Positions 1 through 4,930 of a DNA stretch of 6,744 nucleotides are shown here, in pieces. The position numbers and the translations under genes are program-made. Under the pieces are notes generated by a model. It was given only the letters and a program-made list of their open reading frames with translations, had not been told where the DNA came from and searched no databases. Every line of letters starts with the position of its first letter. Within the stretch, counting starts at the first letter, position 1. The stretch lies in NCBI GenBank assembly GCA_002352135.1, contig DEHW01000215.1:8404-15147 (forward strand). The letters run 5' to 3'. The stretch is from Lysobacterales bacterium UBA2790. Its GTDB lineage: Bacteria; Pseudomonadota; Gammaproteobacteria; Xanthomonadales; Xanthomonadaceae.

Positions 1-812
1 GCGCCGGTCTCGCGGATCAGGCCAATCAAGCGTTGTTGGTCGTGCGGGAAGTTGATCCAGCCTTCCCAGCCGGGAAAATCCGCGAGTACTTGCAGGCTGG
101 AACCGACGATGCGCAGGTCGGCCGGTTCGCGCAGGCGCGCTTCCAGCCATTGCCATTGCGCTTCGCCAAGTTGGGTCGCCTTGGGATCGGGATTGCGGGC
201 GTAGGGGCCGGGCACTTCTTTGCCCGAGTCGATCTGTGCCTTGGCCCAAGTTTCGTAGCTGGATTCGCTGTCCCAACGAGGATCCACGATCAGCGGACTG
301 CGATTCCAACGCAGGTCGGGCAGGATGATCTGCACCCGCTGACCCATCGGCCCAAAGCTGTAGGCGGTGTAGATGCCCTCGCGTGACCAGCGCGGCGAGT
401 CCTTTGGCTCGTGCCAGAAGTTTAGGAAGGCCTCGCGCGAGGCCTGTTTCATCGGATAGTCAGCACCGGCGTCGTTCTCGCCGAAATCGTGGTCGTCCCA
501 GATTGCGATCAGCGGTGTCTGCGCCTTGAGCTGTTGGAAGCCGAGTTGATCGGCCAGACGCTGATATTTTTCACGCATCACCTGCGGATCGCGGGTGTCC
601 AGATAGACGTTGTCGCCGAGAAATACGAACAACTCCGGTTGCGCCGCGTTGACGGCGTCCCAGATTGGCTGGGATTTGTTTTCTTTGGCGCAGGAGCCGA
701 ACGCGATATGGGTCAGTGTCGTGTCGCTTGATGGCAGAGCCAATTGCGCATGCGCGGGATGGATGTTGGCGATGGCGGTCAGCAGCAATGCGCAATGGAC
801 AAGGCATTTCAT
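1..812 (-). CDS. PhoD-like secreted metallophosphatase/phosphodiesterase (3' end outside window)
   Basis: The N-terminal 270 residues of a PhoD-family calcineurin-like phosphoesterase are visible; the C-terminal part is cut by the window edge. The family hydrolyses phosphate mono- or diesters outside the cytoplasm using bound metal ions. A signal peptide is seen at residues 1-22 (short n-region with K2, hydrophobic core, cleavage after AHA). Metal-site motifs follow in family order: FGSCAKEN at 38-45, LGDNVYLDT at 65-73, and IWDDHDFGENDAG at 104-116, with the typical W-D-D-H-D signature. GSSLQVLADFPGWEGW (237-252) matches the conserved GSS-x-Q block before the missing C-terminal histidine motif. 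The ATG at 812 was chosen because it gives the signal peptide; the ATG five bases inside it opens a different, shadow frame. The Shine-Dalgarno is weak (GAG about 8 nt upstream). It lies 93 nt downstream of a TonB receptor with a Pho box, which suggests phosphorus scavenging. Exact substrate (monoester, diester, phospholipid headgroup) cannot be read from sequence. Confidence 0.93.
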   Translation of the reverse strand, partial: MKCLVHCALLLTAIANIHPAHAQLALPSSDTTLTHIAFGSCAKENKSQPIWDAVNAAQPELFVFLGDNVYLDTRDPQVMREKYQRLADQLGFQQLKAQTPLIAIWDDHDFGENDAGADYPMKQASREAFLNFWHEPKDSPRWSREGIYTAYSFGPMGQRVQIILPDLRWNRSPLIVDPRWDSESSYETWAKAQIDSGKEVPGPYARNPDPKATQLGEAQWQWLEARLREPADLRIVGSSLQVLADFPGWEGWINFPHDQQRLIGLIRETG

Positions 813-851
813 GGCGTGCTCGTTATCAAGGAAGAGGGGTGTTCGCGCGAC

Positions 852-889
852 AACGAAAACGCCCCGCCACCCTGGGGTGACGGGGCGTT
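852..889 (-). terminator. Rho-independent terminator of the TonB receptor gene
   Basis: A perfect 9-bp GC-rich stem (858-866 with 881-889, AACGCCCCG/CGGGGCGTT) carries an inner 4-bp stem (868-871 with 876-879). Read on the minus strand it is followed by a T-rich run (TTTTCGTTG). It begins 17 nt after the receptor stop codon. It also separates the receptor from the phosphatase gene, so transcription into the latter would need read-through or a promoter of its own. Confidence 0.8.
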
Positions 890-905
890 GCGTGTCAGCA
901 CGTCA

Positions 906-3125
906 TCAGAAGCGCGCGTCGAAGTTCAGGAAGAACTGGCGTGGCGAACCGGTCTGCAGCGTGTAGTTGAGTCCATCCGGGTCGGAGGTCGCAAAGCCGT
1001 TGCTGCCGACGGTGGCGAAATACTCTTCGTCCATCAGGTTGCTGATGTTCAGCGAGACGCGCAGCGACTCCAGCATGCCCAGCTTCTCGAAGGTGTAACC
1101 GGCGCTGGCATCCATCAGCCAGAAGCTGTCGACCTTGGAGTCGTTGAGGTAGGTGATATAGCGCTCGTCGGTGAACTTGGCGCCGAGGGTCGCGTCCAGC
1201 GGACCGGCAGTCCAGCTCAGTTCGGTGGCAAACAACAGTTCCGGTGCATCGACCACGTTCTTGCCGTCGGTCGGCACCAGCACATCGCCGTTGATGTAGT
1301 CAGAGCCGTACTCGGACCGGTTCCACGCGACCGAGTTGAACCACTCCAGGCCATCGCCAAAGTTCAGCACCAGGGTGGCTTCCACTCCGTTGGAGTTGAC
1401 ATCGCCGACGTTGGCGAAGCTGGACGGGCAACCGATAATGCCCGCGCAGCGGGCGATGCTGAGCAGACGATTCTGGAAGTCGACGCGATACGCCGCCAGC
1501 GATGCCTTGTAGCTGTCGCCGGACAGGCGAACGCCGATTTCAAACGTGTCCGAGGTCTCCGGTTGCAGATCGTCTGCAAACTCGTTGAAGCCTGCCTGCG
1601 TGGTCGAGAAGGGACCGCCAATGCCAGGGCGGAAGGCCGACATGTTTTCCGTATAGCTGCCGAACAGTTCGACGCCATCCATCAGGCCGTAGCGCAGGCC
1701 CACTTGCGGCATGAAGTTGTCCTTGGCGGTGATGCTGCCAACCGCACGCGTGCCGACGCGATTGACGGCATCGATCTCGACTTCGCTGCCCTTGAAGCCG
1801 ACATCTGCCGTCAACTGGCCGTCCATCATGTCGATGCGGTCGGTCACGTAGTACTGCAGCGTGTCGGTGTCGAAGCGCTGGCTGAACACGCGGACCGCTG
1901 GGTCACGGTAGAAGAAGATCGCGTCCGGTGCGCCGCTCAGCAGATAGAAGTTGCGCTGCAGGCCGTGTACGCTGGTTTCGCTCCACAAACCGGCTTCGAC
2001 CGTGTGCATGCCCAGATCCAGGGTCAGCGACGGCATGAAGCCCGTGCGTTCGATGTCGTATTCGGTGGTGCGCATGGAGATCGGCACGGCCGCCGAGGAT
2101 GGGGCGTAGGGCGTCGCCCAATGGCCTTGACCTTCATTGCGGTGGTAGTAGCCCTGCAGCTTGGTGCTGAGCACATCGTTGACGTCCCAGTTCAGCGTCA
2201 ACGAGGCGAGATCGTCATTGCGCAGGCCGCGACCCAGATAGTAGGCGTCGTCCAGCGAGTTCACGCCGCCGGTGTAGATGCCGTTGGCGGCATCGATGGC
2301 ACGCTGCCAGTCGTTCTGGTAGTTGTCCCAGTCCCAACCGAGGCGCTGTTGCGATTCCAGCGACAGATCGCCGTAGTCGGTTTCTTCACGGCGCGAGGTG
2401 GCGGCATACGCGGTCAGCGACCACACGTCCTGCTGGAACAAGGCCTTGCCGTTGAACTGCCACTGCTGCTGCGGACCATCGCCCTTCCACTTGTCGGTCT
2501 TCGAGTAGACGCCACTAAGATAGGTTGAAAAGCCTTTGTGATCGCCGCTGTCGAGGCTGAGGAAAGTGCGCTGCGCGTTGTCGCTGCCCAGCATCTGCGA
2601 GACGCGGGCGCCGTATTCCATCGACGGATCGCGGGTGAAGAACTGCGCGGTGCCGCCGAGGTTGCTGGTTGAAGCGGTGCTCGCGGCACCTGCGCCCTGA
2701 GCCAGTTCGACGTAGTCGATGTTCTCGGCCATCGCCGCGCGGCTGATGTGCAAGCCGTTGTGATTGCCGTAGCTCATGTCGCCAAGCGGGATGCCATCCA
2801 AGGTGAAGCCGAGCTGGTTCTGATTGAAGCCGCGCACGGTGATGCGCGTGGACCATTCGTAGGCGCCAAACGGATCGGACGAGGTGAAGTTCACGCCCGG
2901 CAGTTTGTCCATCACCTTCAAGGGGCTGGTGCCCGGCACGGCGCGCTTCAGATCAATCGCCTGCAGGGTCTGCACCTGTCGGGTTTCGCCTTCGCCAATC
3001 ACCGAGACGGCATCGAGTTCCTTGGCGCTCGCCGCGCTGCTGTCAGCCTCGGTCGCCGCCATCACGGTGGGTGTGGCCAGCACCAGGGCAATGGCCAGAG
3101 AAAGGGTGTTGCTGCGAGTGTTCAC
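906..3125 (-). CDS. TonB-dependent outer membrane receptor, predicted phosphate-starvation-inducible
   Basis: This complete 739-residue protein is a TonB-dependent receptor, a 22-strand outer-membrane barrel that imports scarce ligands using energy passed on by TonB-ExbBD. A signal peptide covers residues 1-23 (cleavage after VMA). A TonB-box-like segment, ELDAVSV, sits at 36-42. The plug domain covers about 50-167: VMDKLPGVNF (71-80), ITVRGFNQNQLGFTLDGIPL (95-114) and NLGGTAQFFTRDP (155-167). The barrel follows, with the late NLMDEEYFATVG motif and a C-terminal phenylalanine typical of BAM substrates. There is no N-terminal STN signalling domain, so sigma-factor-type signalling is not expected. 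Cys560 and Cys566 (CAGIIGC) could form a disulphide in a surface loop. The GTG start is supported by GGGAAG five bases upstream and by the signal peptide. The ligand is not identifiable. The Pho box upstream and the PhoD-like gene downstream argue for a phosphorus-containing compound rather than iron. Confidence 0.96.
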   Translation of the reverse strand: MNTRSNTLSLAIALVLATPTVMAATEADSSAASAKELDAVSVIGEGETRQVQTLQAIDLKRAVPGTSPLKVMDKLPGVNFTSSDPFGAYEWSTRITVRGFNQNQLGFTLDGIPLGDMSYGNHNGLHISRAAMAENIDYVELAQGAGAASTASTSNLGGTAQFFTRDPSMEYGARVSQMLGSDNAQRTFLSLDSGDHKGFSTYLSGVYSKTDKWKGDGPQQQWQFNGKALFQQDVWSLTAYAATSRREETDYGDLSLESQQRLGWDWDNYQNDWQRAIDAANGIYTGGVNSLDDAYYLGRGLRNDDLASLTLNWDVNDVLSTKLQGYYHRNEGQGHWATPYAPSSAAVPISMRTTEYDIERTGFMPSLTLDLGMHTVEAGLWSETSVHGLQRNFYLLSGAPDAIFFYRDPAVRVFSQRFDTDTLQYYVTDRIDMMDGQLTADVGFKGSEVEIDAVNRVGTRAVGSITAKDNFMPQVGLRYGLMDGVELFGSYTENMSAFRPGIGGPFSTTQAGFNEFADDLQPETSDTFEIGVRLSGDSYKASLAAYRVDFQNRLLSIARCAGIIGCPSSFANVGDVNSNGVEATLVLNFGDGLEWFNSVAWNRSEYGSDYINGDVLVPTDGKNVVDAPELLFATELSWTAGPLDATLGAKFTDERYITYLNDSKVDSFWLMDASAGYTFEKLGMLESLRVSLNISNLMDEEYFATVGSNGFATSDPDGLNYTLQTGSPRQFFLNFDARF

Positions 3126-3136
3126 GTGGGCTTCCC
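3123..3136 (-). promoter_or_regulatory. Ribosome binding site and GTG start of the TonB receptor
   Basis: On the minus strand GGGAAG (3131-3136) lies five bases before a GTG codon (3123-3125). The nearby ATG at 3141-3139 is out of frame, so the GTG is the only start that yields the signal peptide directly. Confidence 0.75.
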
Positions 3137-3215
3137 GTCATCCAATAGATACCGCCTGTTGGCCCGATGTGCGCGGGGCGGCTGCAATGCGCACGGCCAG
3201 TCTTCGAACCGGCGC

Positions 3216-3271
3216 AGGATGTGGGTGGCGGATGACAGACGCGATGCAGCGAGGTGACAGATTGGCGACAG
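3216..3271 (-). promoter_or_regulatory. Pho box: four 11-bp PhoB-type repeats plus -10 element
   Basis: Reading the minus strand from 3271 to 3228 there are four contiguous 11-mers: CTGTCGCCAAT, CTGTCACCTCG, CTGCATCGCGT and CTGTCATCCGC. Three of the four start with CTGTC. The E. coli PhoB site is built from direct 11-bp units CTGTCAT plus four bases, so sequence and periodicity both match. After the last unit come six bases and then CATCCT (3216-3221), a weak -10 hexamer that keeps A2 and T6. The same unit, six-base gap and -10 layout occurs in the E. coli phoA promoter, where the Pho box replaces the -35. The predicted transcript would start near 3209, giving a leader of about 84 nt before the receptor GTG. 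The four units suggest binding of two PhoB dimers. Confidence 0.8.
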
Positions 3272-3298
3272 TGGGCAGGCGACGCGAAATGTTCGACG

Positions 3299-3334
3299 CC
3301 AAAACAACAACGCCCGCGTCAATGGCGGGCGTTG
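3299..3334 (-). terminator. Rho-independent terminator of the aminotransferase gene
   Basis: A perfect 10-bp stem, CAACGCCCGC (3308-3317) with GCGGGCGTTG (3325-3334), closes a 7-nt loop. On the minus strand it is followed by TTGTTTTGG, a usable U-tract. It starts about 20 nt past the aminotransferase stop codon and lies upstream of the Pho box, insulating the receptor promoter from upstream transcription. Confidence 0.82.
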
Positions 3335-3354
3335 CGTGGGGGCGGCGGGATGGA

Positions 3355-4548
3355 TCAGGGCTTCAGGACGGTCGCCATCGCGTCTACGAAATGCGCGAGG
3401 TTGCGTTGGTTGAGTCCGGCGATGTTGGCGCGGCTGGAGCCGACCATGTAGATGCCGAATTCCTCGCGCAGGCGTTGAATCTGTTCCGGCGCGATGCCGA
3501 GGAAGGAGAACATGCCCCGTTGCCGATCAATGAAGCTGAAGTCGCGTTCGACACCGGCTTCGCGCAAACGGCTGACCATCAGATGGCGGTAGGTATTGAT
3601 GCGATCTCGCATCGCGGCCAGTTCGCTCAGCCATTGCGCCTTCAGCTCGGCATCGCCGAGGATTTCGGCCACGATCAGCGCGCCATGCGCGGGAGGCATC
3701 GAGTAGTTGTTGCGGATCGTGCTGAGCAGATGGGACTTTGCGATGACGGTCTGCTCGGCGTTGGCAGCAACCACACTGACGGCGCCGATGCGCTCGCGAT
3801 ACAAACCGAAGTTTTTCGAGCACGACGTGGTGTAGATCAACTCGGGTAAGGCGTTGGCAAGCAGACGAACACCGTAAGCATCGCTATCGAGATCAGTCGA
3901 AAAGCCTTGATAGGCCATGTCGACCAGCGGCACGAAGCCTTGTGTCTGCGCCATGGTGGCAAGCCGCTGCCAGTGCTCGGGCGCCAGATCGACACCGCTC
4001 GGGTTGTGGCAGCAGGCATGCAGCAACACGACATCGCCTGCGGGCACCTTGGACAGGGCGTCGAACATCGCGTCGGCGCGCAGCGACTGGGTGGCGGCAT
4101 CGTAATAGGGGTAATCGCGCACAGTCAGACCCGCCGCCTTGAACACCGCCGGATGGTTGCCCCAGGTCGGATCGCTCATCCATACCGTCGCATCAGGGCG
4201 ACAACGCTTGATCAGATCTGCGGCGATTCGCAATGCACCTGTGCCACCCGGTGTGTGCGCCGTGGCGACGCGCGAATCCGTCAGCGCGCGGGCGTCGCCC
4301 AGGCTGAGGCGATCCATCTGCGCGTTGAATCCCGGATCGCCGGCCATGCCGATATAGGTCTTGGTGGTTTCGTTGCGGCTGCGTCGCGCCTCTGCTTCTT
4401 TCACGGACGCCAGAATGGGGGTGTGCCCGTCCTCGTCCTTGTATACCCCGACGCCAAGATCGATTTTGAAGGGGCGGCTGTCCTGGCTGTAGGCGGCCAT
4501 CAGGCCCAGGATAGGATCGGTCGGGGCGGCTTGCAGGTGCGAGAACAT
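3355..4548 (-). CDS. Class I aspartate/aromatic amino acid aminotransferase (AspC/TyrB family)
   Basis: This cytoplasmic PLP enzyme moves amino groups between aspartate (or aromatic amino acids) and 2-oxoglutarate. The 397-residue length equals E. coli AspC/TyrB (396-397). Visible active-site residues are GGTGALR (101-107), the ring-stacking Trp129 in DPTWGNH, Asn182 in HNPSG, Asp210 and Tyr213 in DMAYQGF, Schiff-base Lys245 in SKNFGLYRER, Arg279 in IRNNYS and carboxylate-binding Arg373 in SSRANIAG. At six positions known to separate AspC from TyrB, four carry the AspC residue (Val35, Lys37, Thr43, Thr103), while Thr64 and Met284 match neither, so an aspartate-preferring enzyme is more likely; dual activity is common in the family. 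The ATG at 4548 (MFSHLQAAPTDPILGL) aligns with the family N-terminus. An in-frame ATG at 4635 would add 29 uncharged-to-basic residues of no family likeness and would cover the probable promoter. It is transcribed divergently from gcvP and ends in its own terminator, so it is probably monocistronic. Confidence 0.95.
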   Translation of the reverse strand: MFSHLQAAPTDPILGLMAAYSQDSRPFKIDLGVGVYKDEDGHTPILASVKEAEARRSRNETTKTYIGMAGDPGFNAQMDRLSLGDARALTDSRVATAHTPGGTGALRIAADLIKRCRPDATVWMSDPTWGNHPAVFKAAGLTVRDYPYYDAATQSLRADAMFDALSKVPAGDVVLLHACCHNPSGVDLAPEHWQRLATMAQTQGFVPLVDMAYQGFSTDLDSDAYGVRLLANALPELIYTTSCSKNFGLYRERIGAVSVVAANAEQTVIAKSHLLSTIRNNYSMPPAHGALIVAEILGDAELKAQWLSELAAMRDRINTYRHLMVSRLREAGVERDFSFIDRQRGMFSFLGIAPEQIQRLREEFGIYMVGSSRANIAGLNQRNLAHFVDAMATVLKP

Positions 4549-4584
4549 GGGAATCCCAATGGCGGTCGAAGGGCAGGGCTGACG

Positions 4585-4613
4585 AGCATAGGCAGTGCGG
4601 CGGTGTTGGACCA
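4585..4613 (-). promoter_or_regulatory. Candidate sigma-70 promoter for the aminotransferase
   Basis: On the minus strand TATGCT (4585-4590) is a good -10, placed 36 nt before the ATG at 4548. A poor -35, TGGTCC (4608-4613, three of six), lies 17 bp upstream. The spacing is right but the -35 is weak, so this is tentative. Confidence 0.3.
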
Positions 4614-4672
4614 GTCTTGTGAAGTGGTCCGGCATATTTCGCCTAAAACGATCACGGTCGACGGCGATGACC

Positions 4673-4681
4673 TGCTAGGCT
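4673..4681 (+). promoter_or_regulatory. Candidate extended -10 promoter for the riboswitch-gcvP transcript
   Basis: TGCTAGGCT (4673-4681) fits an extended -10 (TG-N-TAnnnT). Transcription starting six or seven bases later would begin at about 4688, exactly at the first base of the riboswitch P1 stem. No recognisable -35 lies 16-18 bp upstream, which is tolerated by extended -10 promoters. Confidence 0.3.
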
Positions 4682-4687
4682 ATGCAA

Positions 4688-4860
4688 CGTCACACGGGAG
4701 AGATCGGCCCGTCCGACGCCGAAGGAGCAACCGCCCCGGAAACTCTCAGGCAAAAGGACCGTGTGACGGTCAAACATCTGGAAAGTGATGCGCCGGTGCC
4801 CCCTCCACCACGTGCGCATCCGCCGAAGGGATAACGTTCTCAGGTCAACCGACAGATTGG
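4688..4860 (+). promoter_or_regulatory. Tandem glycine riboswitch (gcvT-type, two aptamers) upstream of gcvP
   Basis: Two glycine-aptamer-like units lie head to tail in the gcvP leader. Aptamer 1 (4688-4768) has a perfect 9-bp P1, CGTCACACG (4688-4696) with CGTGTGACG (4760-4768). Its P2 pairs GAGAG (4698-4702) with CTCTC (4743-4747), and the conserved blocks GCCGAAGGAGCAA and CTCTCAGGCAAAAGGAC are both present. A 7-nt linker (4769-4775) leads to aptamer 2 (4776-4857). That unit has P1 ATCTG/CAGAT (4776-4780 with 4853-4857), a perfect 7-bp P3 GATGCGC/GCGCATC (4787-4793 with 4814-4820), GCCGAAGGGATAA, and TTCTCAGG. Known members of this class bind glycine and usually switch on glycine cleavage genes when glycine is abundant. 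The position in front of gcvP, on the same strand, fits that role. Aptamer 2 deviates from consensus at several core bases. Confidence 0.93.
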
Positions 4861-4866
4861 GGCGTC

Positions 4867-4892
4867 TGCATCACGCGATCCGGCGTGGTGCA
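4867..4892 (+). terminator. Terminator-like hairpin, probable riboswitch expression platform
   Basis: A 10-bp stem with one G-U pair, TGCATCACGC (4867-4876) with GCGTGGTGCA (4883-4892), closes a six-base loop and is followed by only three Ts (TTTCGCG). It sits ten bases after aptamer 2 and 38 bases before the gcvP start. The CAGA of the aptamer 2 P1 3' strand (4853-4856) can alternatively pair with TCTG (4865-4868), which overlaps the base of this hairpin, so competition between ligand-bound P1 and the hairpin is possible. The short U-tract makes true intrinsic termination uncertain. Confidence 0.45.
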
Positions 4893-4930
4893 TTTCGCGC
4901 CTTCATTCTTTAATCAGTCGGTATTCCGCC

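Noticed and set aside
571..807. Minus-strand frame starting at the ATG at 807
   Set aside because: It is in a different frame from the PhoD-like gene, which has clear metal-binding motifs and a signal peptide from the ATG at 812.
813..905. A second Pho box before the phosphatase
   Set aside because: Only isolated half-like pieces (GTTGTCGC, CTGACAC) occur, with no 11-bp phased partner.
744..2528. 594-codon open frame on the plus strand opposite the TonB receptor
   Set aside because: It is antisense to a well-supported receptor gene with signal peptide, plug and barrel motifs. Its translation shows no recognisable domain, and long antisense frames are common in GC-rich codon-biased genes.
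858..3334. Similar stems of the two terminators (AACGCCCCG and CAACGCCCGC) as copies of a dispersed repeat
   Set aside because: The likeness is limited to short GC-rich stem sequence ending in AACGCC; loops and flanks differ, so two ordinary terminators explain it better.
2884..3849. 321-codon plus-strand open frame spanning the receptor 5' end, the Pho box and the aminotransferase 3' end
   Set aside because: It crosses two real genes in antisense and a terminator, and has no protein family likeness.
3907..4788. 293-codon plus-strand open frame across the aminotransferase and riboswitch
   Set aside because: It is antisense to the aminotransferase active-site coding region and then runs through the structured riboswitch RNA, so coding is implausible.
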